Shown here one piece after another: positions 34,045 through 41,856 of a DNA stretch of 64,000 nt (positions are counted from its first letter, which is position 1; each line of letters starts with the position of its first letter). The notes under the pieces were generated by a model, which made no database searches, was not told the origin of the DNA, and saw nothing but the letters and a program-made list of their open reading frames with translations. A program made the position numbers and the translations under genes. The stretch comes from a virus. The stretch is from positions 1 through 64,000 of IMG/VR virus record IMGVR_UViG_3300030099_007533, one strand, 5' to 3'.

Positions 34045-34556
34045 TACTTACCATATTTGTGTGTCTGTAGAAAGTCCTTTACAACATCAAATGGCTTTTT
34101 CTCTGGCTCAACAACACCAGAGCCGAGACCACCAATTGTGTAGCATTTTGTTGCTTGAATCCAACTTCTTTTACGATTCATGTACTGTAAAAGAATGTCT
34201 GCGTCACCATCAGGATTTAAAGAAAGAGCTTTGCCAGTAGCCTTTTTATATCTGTCTTTGAGGAACTTTACAATGTTTCCGAAGCGCATTTCAACTTCAG
34301 CTTCGAATGCGTTTGGTCCCTTTCTATGAACCTCTGGCATCGGAGCCTCAGACTGGTAATTGACAATCAATTTATTGCCATACATTTTGACACCAAAGCC
34401 ATCCATGCAACCATCTCTGGATTGGAGCATCATATCCTTTTCGTCTCTTTTTAGACCAATTTCAATTGGTTTGCCATCTTCATCAATGGCTCCATCGTAG
34501 GCATAGCCCATCGCTTGGCTAATCCCTCTGTAAACTTCAAGTGCTTGTTTAGACAT
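34044..34556 (-). CDS. Conserved-looking protein upstream of terminase
   Basis: A 170-residue protein of unknown family. Features: AYDGAIDEDGKPIEIGLKRDEK at the N-side, CMDGFGVKMYGNKLIVNYQS (about 50-69), VEMRFGNIVKFLKDRYKKATG, a Gly-rich CYTIGGLGSGVVEP, and a basic end. T4 has its small terminase gp16 immediately before gp17, so gene order makes a small terminase possible, but the central helices of TerS are not evident. It overlaps both neighbours by a few bases, so it is co-translated with terminase. Confidence 0.6.
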   Translation of the reverse strand: MSKQALEVYRGISQAMGYAYDGAIDEDGKPIEIGLKRDEKDMMLQSRDGCMDGFGVKMYGNKLIVNYQSEAPMPEVHRKGPNAFEAEVEMRFGNIVKFLKDRYKKATGKALSLNPDGDADILLQYMNRKRSWIQATKCYTIGGLGSGVVEPEKKPFDVVKDFLQTHKYGK

Positions 34557-34917
34557 TATCTGGTCTCCATCCCTTTAGCCATCTTTCCTCTCTATCCTCT
34601 ACAAATTGAATATAGCAGTTCCGACAACATTCGTATTTTGTTTCGTACAGCATGTCTTGCTGTTTTAGAATATTTGAGCATACACTACAATTATTCTTAC
34701 TATCCTTCTTAATTAGTTTTGCAGAGAATAAAAAGCCATCACGTTCTTCAACCCGATCTTTGGTCATTTCTTTTGCTTTATTTTCTTTTAATTGTTTTAA
34801 ATATTCTTTTTCTTTTTCCGGCGTCCAATTAGAAGAAGGGTTCTGAACTGCCTCTTTGCCGTACTTTTTAGAAATTGCTTTTTCAAGTCCCGCAATATAA
34901 TTTAAATCTTTTTTCAT
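34549..34917 (-). CDS. Zinc-ribbon protein of unknown function
   Basis: A 122-residue protein with two Cys pairs in one block, CSVC at about 77-80 and CRNC near 97-100, with CC in YECCRNC, which suggests a zinc ribbon. The N-terminal half is charged and helical (KEKEYLKQLKENKAKEMTKDRVEE). It overlaps neighbours by 4 and 8 bases. Possibly a regulatory or assembly factor; nothing more can be said. Confidence 0.6.
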   Translation of the reverse strand: MKKDLNYIAGLEKAISKKYGKEAVQNPSSNWTPEKEKEYLKQLKENKAKEMTKDRVEERDGFLFSAKLIKKDSKNNCSVCSNILKQQDMLYETKYECCRNCYIQFVEDREERWLKGWRPDNV

Positions 34918-35351
34918 TTACTTGCCTGAGCGGCGGCATAGAAGATTCCGATGGATAATCCCACACCAGCAACAAAACCGCCAACAAACCATAACTTAGT
35001 ATAATCTGGTTTTTGCGACTTTTTAACAACTTCTTCTAATCTTTTTACTTCGGCGTTCTTGAGCCTCATAAGCTCATCGAACTTTTTCTTACCTGTGTCC
35101 CTCTCAATGGTGATTAATCTTTTTTCAAAATTACATTCGGCTGTAATCTTTTTTATTGAGAAGTCTTTATTCATCTCGCAAATCTTAACAGCACTCTCTC
35201 TCTTCGCTGTTATTGTTGCTTCTGCTCTTTTATCTAACAACATACCACTGAATGGGGCTCTTTGACCTTTCTTTATAGCGGCAATTTTACCATTAGCAAA
35301 GCAAGTTATTGGAAATAAAGTTATTAATAAGACAATTGCTGTAGGTCTCAT
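34914..35351 (-). CDS. Membrane/periplasmic protein, spanin-partner-like
   Basis: A 145-residue protein with an N-terminal signal-like segment (VLLITLFPITCFANG, about 6-20), a Lys/Glu-rich coiled coil (about 80-115), and a C-terminal membrane segment (LWFVGGFVAGVGLSIGIFYAAAQA, about 120-143). The stretch GQRAPFSGMLLDKRAEATI resembles a segment I recall from phage lysis-associated proteins. It overlaps the preceding gene by ATGA, as in i-spanin/o-spanin pairs, but the Cys lacks a good lipobox. A lysis-related role is an inference. Confidence 0.5.
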   Translation of the reverse strand: MRPTAIVLLITLFPITCFANGKIAAIKKGQRAPFSGMLLDKRAEATITAKRESAVKICEMNKDFSIKKITAECNFEKRLITIERDTGKKKFDELMRLKNAEVKRLEEVVKKSQKPDYTKLWFVGGFVAGVGLSIGIFYAAAQASK

Positions 35352-35752
35352 TCTTCAACCTCAACGATCTCCAAGCCAAACTCATCGGCTAAAGTATGTA
35401 ACCTTTCTTCTTCGGGCATAGCAACGATCTCTTTTATTCTTTTCTTTTCTTCTTTCTTGACTTTTTCGCCTGCTTGTTTTCGCTCTTCTTCAAGTGTTTC
35501 TACAGCAACCTTAAAATCTTCAGTTGCTCTTTCTTTCTCTACTCTTTCCTGCTTGTGAGTTTCGTTTATAACTTTTAGTTCTTTTTCGTTTTGTTTTGCC
35601 TTCTCTTCGTAAAGACCACCTAAAACATCTTTATCAAATAGAAAAAACTTGTGGAGCACAAAACCTAATGCGATTAGTGCTCCAACCCACCAATAATTTT
35701 TAATGTAAAACCAAGCTTTTTGTAGGATTTGTTTAGCTATTAACCAGTTCAT
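35348..35752 (-). CDS. Membrane-anchored coiled-coil protein, i-spanin-like
   Basis: A 134-residue protein with one membrane segment near the N-terminus (NYWWVGALIALGFVLHKFFLF, about 19-39) and a long charged coiled coil to the C-terminus (EEKAKQNEKELKVINETHKQ and beyond). This architecture is that of inner-membrane spanins, which help disrupt the outer membrane at lysis. The gene starts in the stop of the 289-residue gene (TAATG) and is followed by another membrane protein with ATGA overlap. No endolysin was found in the window. Confidence 0.5.
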   Translation of the reverse strand: MNWLIAKQILQKAWFYIKNYWWVGALIALGFVLHKFFLFDKDVLGGLYEEKAKQNEKELKVINETHKQERVEKERATEDFKVAVETLEEERKQAGEKVKKEEKKRIKEIVAMPEEERLHTLADEFGLEIVEVEE

Positions 35753-36621
35753 TATGCCTCGTATCTAGCTTCGTCCCAGCCATCTTGAATTGCTTTTATA
35801 ATTTCATCTTCACTGGGGTTTTTGTTTTTATTTAACAGACTTCTTAATTGAGAGTGAGCAAACTGTATCTCTTTTCCGTATGGATTCTCGTTTGGGTTAA
35901 GTTTTTCTTTATCATCTTCATCTTCAAGAGCATTCTTCCAATTATCAGTATAAAGTCTCTCTTCTTCGGACTTTTCATCAGCTAACAATGGACTATCTTC
36001 TGGTAGGACAAAGTAAAAACCTTTTTCAGCATAATTATTTCTATCCATTGGCATTTCAACACCATCGATTTCTGTGCTGCCGGGGAAAGCAGTGATTAGA
36101 GATATAATTTGCTTACCATCAAGTTTGCCCACATTGCCTGTAACTAAAGTCATTTTTTTAGTTGGTTTTCTTTCGCCAGCAGTAATTTTTACATTTTCTT
36201 GTCTTTCACCGGGCATTGTATAATCTTTCATAGCAGAAACTTTTTCAGGGTTTGCCTTCTCAACACCCATTTTACCAACTTCTTCATCGACTTCCACACC
36301 GAGCCACTTAACCCTGTCGCCCGTTTCAGATGGCTCTTTGCTTAATAAATTTTTTATTGTATCTTTTAGATCAATATCATCTTTAAATAGAGATCCCGGT
36401 GCATCGGCATCCATATGTCTATTTTTAATGTGCTTTAAAGAATCAGGACTATAAAATAAAACATAATTACCGCCCTCAATCATATTGTCAGCAGTAGCTT
36501 CAAGTTTAACCACATCTCTTAGAAAGGTATTGCTATTAATAAGCTTTTGTGCTTTGTCATAATCTACTTGCTCTGCTAAGAACCTATTAAAGTTCTCCAT
36601 TATGAGTTTCATACTTTTCAT
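35752..36621 (-). CDS. Possible nuclease-like phage protein with targeting-like N-terminus
   Basis: A 289-residue protein. LKHIKNRHMDADAPGSLF (62-79) and the following IDLKDTIKNLLSKEP, together with KKMTLVTGNVGK and QIISLITAFPG (155-180), recall the Barnase/EndoU/RelE-like (BECR) phage nuclease domains, with His64 and His69 as candidate catalytic residues. I cannot verify this. The N-terminus MENFNRFLAEQ resembles the T4 internal-protein targeting peptide (F-I-A-E|A). The start at 36621 is supported by AGGGA; an in-frame Met at residue 8 is an alternative. The C-terminal third is acidic. Confidence 0.5.
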   Translation of the reverse strand: MKSMKLIMENFNRFLAEQVDYDKAQKLINSNTFLRDVVKLEATADNMIEGGNYVLFYSPDSLKHIKNRHMDADAPGSLFKDDIDLKDTIKNLLSKEPSETGDRVKWLGVEVDEEVGKMGVEKANPEKVSAMKDYTMPGERQENVKITAGERKPTKKMTLVTGNVGKLDGKQIISLITAFPGSTEIDGVEMPMDRNNYAEKGFYFVLPEDSPLLADEKSEEERLYTDNWKNALEDEDDKEKLNPNENPYGKEIQFAHSQLRSLLNKNKNPSEDEIIKAIQDGWDEARYEA

Positions 36622-36644
36622 TTTATGTTTCCCTAATAGTTTTA

Positions 36645-36971
36645 TTATTTGGCTAGTAGTTGATCGATCTTTTGTTCGATGCTATCAAGTCTTTCTTCCA
36701 CTGACATATCAGCCTTGTCTGTGGAGTCGTCGGGTGCCGGTGTTTTTTTCTGGGCTGCTTTATCTGAAGCAGCCGCATTTAAATCGACAGCCCACTGACA
36801 CTTCTGAGCCAGAGCTTGGTTGAAGGCTTTTTGGTCGCCGCCGTAGTATCCCTGTGGATTGCTGTAACCTTCCGCCTCGGCTTGATCATATCTAGCCTTA
36901 AGCTCTTCACAACTCACTGCGGCGATCTCTTCTTTAATCAGTTTTTTTAAATAATCTTTTGTAACTTTCAT
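36645..36971 (-). CDS. Small helical protein of unknown function
   Basis: A 108-residue protein with a basic helix at the N-terminus (MKVTKDYLKKLIKEEIAAV), a Gly/Tyr/Gln-rich middle (GYSNPQGYYGGDQKAFNQALAQKCQW), a Lys/Asp/Ser-rich linker and a C-terminal coiled coil (VEERLDSIEQKIDQLLAK). Two Cys residues, 20 and 57, could form a disulfide. The K-x-x-L-x-x-L-I-x-E-E start is shared in style with other small proteins of this phage. AAGGGG precedes the ATG. Function unknown. Confidence 0.6.
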   Translation of the reverse strand: MKVTKDYLKKLIKEEIAAVSCEELKARYDQAEAEGYSNPQGYYGGDQKAFNQALAQKCQWAVDLNAAASDKAAQKKTPAPDDSTDKADMSVEERLDSIEQKIDQLLAK

Positions 36972-36974
36972 TGT

Positions 36975-37169
36975 TTATTTCCCCTTAAAACGGGCTACAA
37001 CATCAACGAAGCCCTGTGTGCCGACATATGCTGTGGCGATGATGATCCACTGCTCTGAATCGACCTTCTCTGCTAAGAGTAATCCTGTTGTTGTTAGCCA
37101 TACCAAAAGTTTCTTTGATACGAATCTTTCTAAGTGCCTATCGGCAAATGCTTTTACTGCTGCCACCAT
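36975..37169 (-). CDS. Small membrane protein
   Basis: A 64-residue protein. I start at 37169 (MVAAVKAFAD) because GAGAGGATAAA lies just before it; a longer frame begins inside the upstream Cys-rich ORF. Two hydrophobic stretches, KLLVWLTTTGLLLAE (20-34) and WIIIATAYVGTQGFVDVV (41-58), suggest two membrane passes joined by a charged turn, a shape seen in small holins but also in many other phage proteins. No further evidence. Confidence 0.6.
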   Translation of the reverse strand: MVAAVKAFADRHLERFVSKKLLVWLTTTGLLLAEKVDSEQWIIIATAYVGTQGFVDVVARFKGK

Positions 37170-37189
37170 TTTATCCTCTCTGGTTATAA

Positions 37190-37252
37190 TTAACCGCAGC
37201 AGCAATCGCAGCCGCAGTCCTTTTCACATTTACAATTATCACATCCACACAT
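37190..37252 (-). CDS. 20-residue cysteine-rich peptide
   Basis: A tiny open frame encoding MCGCDNCKCEKDCGCDCCCG, with nine cysteines of 20 residues (positions 2, 4, 7, 9, 13, 15, 17, 18, 19). The arrangement resembles metallothionein fragments that bind zinc or copper in clusters. It starts 10 bases after the stop of the gp47-gp46 fusion, with GAGG overlapping that stop, and ends 20 bases before the membrane protein gene. Such codon order is unlikely by chance in AT-rich DNA, so it is probably translated. Metal binding or redox function is inferred from composition only. Confidence 0.65.
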   Translation of the reverse strand: MCGCDNCKCEKDCGCDCCCG

Positions 37253-37262
37253 TTTTTTATCC

Positions 37263-40200
37263 TCATTGATTAACAAATGCGTATCCGTCATCTGTTTTAG
37301 AGATTTCGACTGTCATATCGACAATATCTTTCAAACTCTCTATGTGAGTAATTAGTAGCGTAACATCAAAATATCCTTTTACAAGATCTAAGATCCTGAC
37401 GAATCCTTCCATATTCTCAGCGTCCAACGCAGTTCCCGGTTCGTCAAGGATAAACAAGTTGCTCTTCGGCATATTGCTCACATTTAGTAAAGCAATTCTG
37501 ATGGCAACAGCAGCAAGTGTTTTCTCTGCACCTGAGCAAGTTTCAAGTTGTCGTGGGTCATGCTTTGGGTGTTTGATTAGAATATTTAATTTGTTCTCGC
37601 TATTCTCAAAGAATACCTCAAAGTCAACAATGTTAGACAACACTTTCGCAATCTCTGTGTTGATGACTGGTAAAGCCTTCTTGATAACATCAAAAGCAAT
37701 GCCGTTGGAATGCATACACCTCATAAAGAGATCATAAGCTGAATATTCTGTGTTTAATCTAATCTTTTCCTCTTTAAGTTCTTTTAAGTTTTCTAACTTT
37801 TGTTCCAAAGCCCCTTCTTTACCAACGAGAGTATAAATTCTTTCTTCGCAATCCTGTATCTCCTGTTCGGTTCTTTCCTTGTTGGTTTTTGCCAACTCCA
37901 ACTCTGATACAACTTTTTCCATATTCTCCAAGACTTCTTTATGTTCTTCATAATAGTCTACTGTCTCATTTAGTTGTTTTGTTTCCCCTTCTAATTTTTG
38001 TATAGACGAGTTGGTTCTTTCTAAGTGCAAATTTAGATTAGTTAAATTAGATTGTTCATCCTTTGACTTATCAGACAGTCTTGACCAATTGTCAATTGTT
38101 TTGCTGACCTTATCAATATCAATGTTGGATAATTCACCTGAATTTAGTTCAAGCTTCTCTTCCACCTCAGATAAAACCTTCTTTGTAATTGAAAGATCCT
38201 GTTTTGCTCCGTGCGCATCCTTGATGAACTTGCAAGTGGTTAAATACTGTTCGCCACAAGGAATATCCGTTAATATTTTAATTTGGCGAAGGCTTGTTTC
38301 CCTTTCTTTCTCTTGACGTTCTTGTTCTTGTAGCAGCCTCTCAACTTTATTCTGCAACTCATCGGCTTCTTCTTTCTGCCTATTGAGACTTAAAATATCA
38401 ATTGTCTCCAAGAGTGTACTTGCCTTCTCTAAAAATTCTTCTTTTTGTTTGATTTCTTTTGTTAGGGTTCTAACTTTATTTTTTAAAACTTTTTTATTTT
38501 CTCCAAGACTTTCCAACTGCTCTCTTACTTTGCGAATAGAAATTGGTTTTTCTGGAATTTGAGAGAGTTTTTCCTCTAACGCTGCAATATTTTCTTCAAC
38601 TGTGCTTAAATTTTCTTTGAGATCTGAGCAGTGATTCTTTTGTCTTGCGACTGCTGTCCCTGCCTTAAAAATATCATTTTTTGTCTTCTTGATGTCGTCA
38701 TCATAATTAACATCTTGAACCCTGCGAAGTGCTCCTCGTAGATCAGCAGCATCTTCCTTAGCCAACTTAAACTTCCTCTCAAAGAACTCCAAGTCAAGGA
38801 ACTTTGCTAAAATTTCTTTACGACGAGTTGAACCTTCGCTAATGAAAGATAAGGCACCAAGCTGAGAAGACATAGAAGTGTTTAGGAAATCATCTAAATC
38901 TCCAAACACATTGCGGATCGCTTTATCTGTACTACCTCTGGCAGTCTGATTTAGAGAGCCGACCTCGCCCGATACTTGGTCCACATAGTCAAAGTCCGCT
39001 TGCGTTTTAGCCTCGTTTGTAACTTTGCCTTTAAGCTTCTTAACGTATTTATCTGACCTGCGACTAATCTGATAAGTTTTATTGTTAGCTTCAATCTCCA
39101 CCACACCAGATCCATAATCTTTGTTTTGATTGATAATGTTGTATGTTTTTCTAATATTTTTAGAGGTGTTATTATAAATTGTATAAAGCAATGCATCAAT
39201 AACGCTAGACTTTCCACTGTAGTTCTTACCAAAAATTCCAACAGTGCCAGACAATTTATCAAAATCAATAGAATTACCTTCTCCGTAATTGAATAAATTA
39301 TCCCAACTAAACTTTTTAATACGCCAATGAACGTTGCGGGAAATGTCTTCACTCTCTTCAACAACTTTGTTGTACTTTGAATTAAGAGTGAAGACTTCAT
39401 TGAGGGTTTCCTCCGTTACATTGTAGTCTTTAAGGTACTCTTTAATTAGGTCTTGTTGTGTCTTCTCGTCTCGTAAGTTTTCAAACAATTCTGTATCAAC
39501 ACGATCTTCCACCGATAAATCGCCGCTGTTGGCTTTATTTAAGAAAGTGATACTCTCGGGCTTAAATCGATGCTTCGCGATGTCTACAGCCCTTCTCAGC
39601 CGTTCTAAGGCTATGTTAGACTTAGACACCAAACGAAGTCTCGCACCATCTGGACATTTAAAGCCTTTTGGAATTCTACCCGTCTTTGTTAAGTTGATTG
39701 TAATAAAAGGTTTTGGGTTTACAAAGTCAAACTTTTCTCTTGTAAATTCTGTCTTTGACTTAATATCCCAGATAAACATACCCTTATCTTGGGTTTCACC
39801 AAAGTTTTGTTGGATAGTTGAACCAGCATAGGCAATTGTGCCTTCTTTGTTTAGAACCTGTGTTTTGTGAATATCGCCAAGCATTGAATAATCGCAATCA
39901 TCAAAGATTGAAATGTCGTGCTCCCCGTGTTCCATAACAAAACCAATATCTGTTCGGCTATATTTGATCGCGCCGTGATAAAGTCCAATGTTAATCTTGT
40001 CAGGATTGCTTGGCTTGACCCAATTTTCTTCATCAAATACTGATAAGGTGTTAAGACAAAACTCATCATTCAAGTGAGTTTCGCCTGCGTTCTTTAATAG
40101 ATGTAGGCTTGGATGGTTCAGAGCGTCTACAATCGGTGTAATGGCATCTTGGCGGTAAGAATTACGCAAATTACCATCGTGATTGCCCAAAATAACGTAA

Positions 40201-40418
40201 GTTGGGGCAATATCTGCCATATTTTTGAGAAAATCAGAGCATAATTCAACAAATTCTGGTGAAATTTGTGTCTTTGTATGGGCAATATCACCGCAATGGA
40301 TGATATAATCAACCTTCTGATCCTTCAAAGTTTGGTATAACTGTTGAAAAACAGCCTTATATTCTTTGTGATATTTTAAATTTTTTATGTGTGTATCTGC
40401 TATATGGGCAAATTTCAT
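37263..40418 (-). CDS. Fused recombination nuclease, gp47-gp46 (SbcD-SbcC type)
   Basis: A 1051-residue single protein that joins the two subunits of the phage Mre11/Rad50 complex. N-terminal nuclease (1 to about 350): DTH (D8, H10), HCGD (41-44), GNHD (78-81), YHG (H148) and GDIHK (181-185). C-terminal ATPase (about 366 on): Walker A GKNYSGKS at 397-404, long coiled coil from about 550 to 860, signature SGAEK near 962 and Walker B LFILDEP near 988. The hook Cys pair is unusual: C722 and C730 (PCGEQYLTTC), not CxxC. In T4 the proteins are 339 and 560 residues, encoded separately. It overlaps the primase stop by four bases. Confidence 0.92.
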   Translation of the reverse strand: MKFAHIADTHIKNLKYHKEYKAVFQQLYQTLKDQKVDYIIHCGDIAHTKTQISPEFVELCSDFLKNMADIAPTYVILGNHDGNLRNSYRQDAITPIVDALNHPSLHLLKNAGETHLNDEFCLNTLSVFDEENWVKPSNPDKINIGLYHGAIKYSRTDIGFVMEHGEHDISIFDDCDYSMLGDIHKTQVLNKEGTIAYAGSTIQQNFGETQDKGMFIWDIKSKTEFTREKFDFVNPKPFITINLTKTGRIPKGFKCPDGARLRLVSKSNIALERLRRAVDIAKHRFKPESITFLNKANSGDLSVEDRVDTELFENLRDEKTQQDLIKEYLKDYNVTEETLNEVFTLNSKYNKVVEESEDISRNVHWRIKKFSWDNLFNYGEGNSIDFDKLSGTVGIFGKNYSGKSSVIDALLYTIYNNTSKNIRKTYNIINQNKDYGSGVVEIEANNKTYQISRRSDKYVKKLKGKVTNEAKTQADFDYVDQVSGEVGSLNQTARGSTDKAIRNVFGDLDDFLNTSMSSQLGALSFISEGSTRRKEILAKFLDLEFFERKFKLAKEDAADLRGALRRVQDVNYDDDIKKTKNDIFKAGTAVARQKNHCSDLKENLSTVEENIAALEEKLSQIPEKPISIRKVREQLESLGENKKVLKNKVRTLTKEIKQKEEFLEKASTLLETIDILSLNRQKEEADELQNKVERLLQEQERQEKERETSLRQIKILTDIPCGEQYLTTCKFIKDAHGAKQDLSITKKVLSEVEEKLELNSGELSNIDIDKVSKTIDNWSRLSDKSKDEQSNLTNLNLHLERTNSSIQKLEGETKQLNETVDYYEEHKEVLENMEKVVSELELAKTNKERTEQEIQDCEERIYTLVGKEGALEQKLENLKELKEEKIRLNTEYSAYDLFMRCMHSNGIAFDVIKKALPVINTEIAKVLSNIVDFEVFFENSENKLNILIKHPKHDPRQLETCSGAEKTLAAVAIRIALLNVSNMPKSNLFILDEPGTALDAENMEGFVRILDLVKGYFDVTLLITHIESLKDIVDMTVEISKTDDGYAFVNQ

Positions 40419-41353
40419 GCAACCTCTTCTATTAACTGATACAGAAAGTTTAATCCCCCCATATCAGTTGCGTTTTCTATCCTCTCTTCTACAACTTCTC
40501 TTGGCATTGTGGCAATGTCCTCATAACCAGAAGTATCAACCTTTTTAACATCAATGCCATAATTCAAAAATAACTCAATTATTTTTTTCTCTTTTTTATG
40601 TGCGTCTTCATCCAACGCAATATAAACTGGTGTCCTATTCTCAACAATCCTTTCAAACAATAAATGATCCGACTTAATTGTTGACCCCAAAATTGGAATT
40701 GCGTTCTGTCCCACACGCATTGCATCAAAAACACCCTCAACGATTATTATAGGACGATTAAAGTTGATTGTCAACTCGTTAAAAATCATTGAAGACTTTG
40801 ATACTTTTGGGTTCTTATATTTTGGAAAGTCATTAGCGTAAGTTCTGGCAATAAAATAATTTAAATCGCCTTGTTCATCAAATGAGGGGACAATAACTCT
40901 ACCTTTATACTCGCCTTTTGTGCAAACGCCAGCTTTCATCCTAAAAATCTGATCGTCGTCGTAACCGCGCTTACGCATATATTTTAATGCTCTTTGCCTA
41001 TGATAAGATCTGCCGGGTGCAAATAAAGGAACAAACCCCTCTGGTAGAAAGATAGTTTCTTTTTTAACTTCTACTTTTTCTCCATAAAGAATAAACTCAA
41101 TGTTCTCAAAATTTAATTCACGATCCAAGCCCCAATCTTTAAGGTCTTCTGTTGTTCCGAACTTCTTTACCAGAAAATCAATGGATCTGCCAGATGAATC
41201 ACAAACCCAACACTTCCATACGTTTTTGTCAAGGTTGACGGACATTTTCTTTTTGTGGTGATCACAAAAAGGACAAGAGAACAACATCTCATTGTTGCTC
41301 TCATAATAATCGCCCAATATCTTTCTTAAGATTTTTTGTTCTTTTGTTGCCAT
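40415..41353 (-). CDS. 61: DNA primase gp61-like
   Basis: A 312-residue DnaG-type primase that makes RNA primers on the lagging strand with the helicase. N-terminal zinc motif: C27-x2-C30 and C48-x2-C51 with nearby His (FSCPFCDHHKKK, WKCWVCDSSG). The TOPRIM core has IIIVEGVFDAMR (E206) and ALDEDAHKK (D248, D250). Length is close to T4 gp61 (342). It overlaps the RuvC-like gene by 28 bases and the recombination nuclease by 4. Confidence 0.93.
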   Translation of the reverse strand: MATKEQKILRKILGDYYESNNEMLFSCPFCDHHKKKMSVNLDKNVWKCWVCDSSGRSIDFLVKKFGTTEDLKDWGLDRELNFENIEFILYGEKVEVKKETIFLPEGFVPLFAPGRSYHRQRALKYMRKRGYDDDQIFRMKAGVCTKGEYKGRVIVPSFDEQGDLNYFIARTYANDFPKYKNPKVSKSSMIFNELTINFNRPIIIVEGVFDAMRVGQNAIPILGSTIKSDHLLFERIVENRTPVYIALDEDAHKKEKKIIELFLNYGIDVKKVDTSGYEDIATMPREVVEERIENATDMGGLNFLYQLIEEVA

Positions 41354-41856
41354 GTATCAAAACCAGCTTTGGCAATCACCCAACTATCTGCCTTATCATA
41401 ACTGTCTGGGCGTGGATTACCTTTGTTGGTATATTCTACTACAAACTGTGGCTCGTTGTCAAGCACAAATTGAAGTACAACTGGCTTGGCTTTAGTACCT
41501 CTTGGTACTTTTATCCCACAAATTCGCCTAGCTGAGACCGCAGCAAGGTACTCTGGTTCTAATTTAAATAAAGTAAAACAAATCCAACTAATCACGCCAT
41601 TAAAGCGTGAAAGCGTTGAAAGAGTTTGTGCAGATGAAAATCCCGATCTAAACGACTGTAAAGACTGTTCTATGTATATCTCTTGAACCGCGTAGGATTG
41701 TCTCAGAGAGATTAATTTCTCCTCAACCACCCCTACTTTGGTAAAAAAGTTTTTGTACTTTCTTGTGTCAATAGAGCCGTATTCTACAAGATTTCCACTG
41801 CCATCAAGGACTGTGTATCCTGTGATGCTGGTTGAAATATCTAATCCTAATATCAT
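41326..41856 (-). CDS. RuvC-like Holliday junction resolvase
   Basis: A 176-residue RNase H-fold endonuclease. Acidic residues typical of the fold: D6 in ILGLDIS, E63 in IYIEQSL, and a C-terminal acidic set in SYDKADSWVIA (D154, D157). E. coli RuvC is 172 residues. It would resolve branched recombination intermediates before packaging, a job done by gp49 (endonuclease VII) in T4, which I did not find here. Start overlaps the previous stop (ATGA). Confidence 0.85.
   Translation of the reverse strand: MILGLDISTSITGYTVLDGSGNLVEYGSIDTRKYKNFFTKVGVVEEKLISLRQSYAVQEIYIEQSLQSFRSGFSSAQTLSTLSRFNGVISWICFTLFKLEPEYLAAVSARRICGIKVPRGTKAKPVVLQFVLDNEPQFVVEYTNKGNPRPDSYDKADSWVIAKAGFDTWQQKNKKS
41433..41462 (-). 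promoter_or_regulatory. Weak sigma70-like site in the RuvC gene
   Basis: Coding strand TTGACA (41462-41457), 18 bases, TAGAAT (41438-41433), about 80 bases before the primase start. It lies inside the resolvase coding sequence, where the match could be accidental. Confidence 0.25.

Noticed and set aside
36621-36645. ACTATTAGGG before the 289-residue gene as another copy of the late-type motif
   Set aside because: Only ACTATT is shared and the AGGG is better explained as the Shine-Dalgarno.
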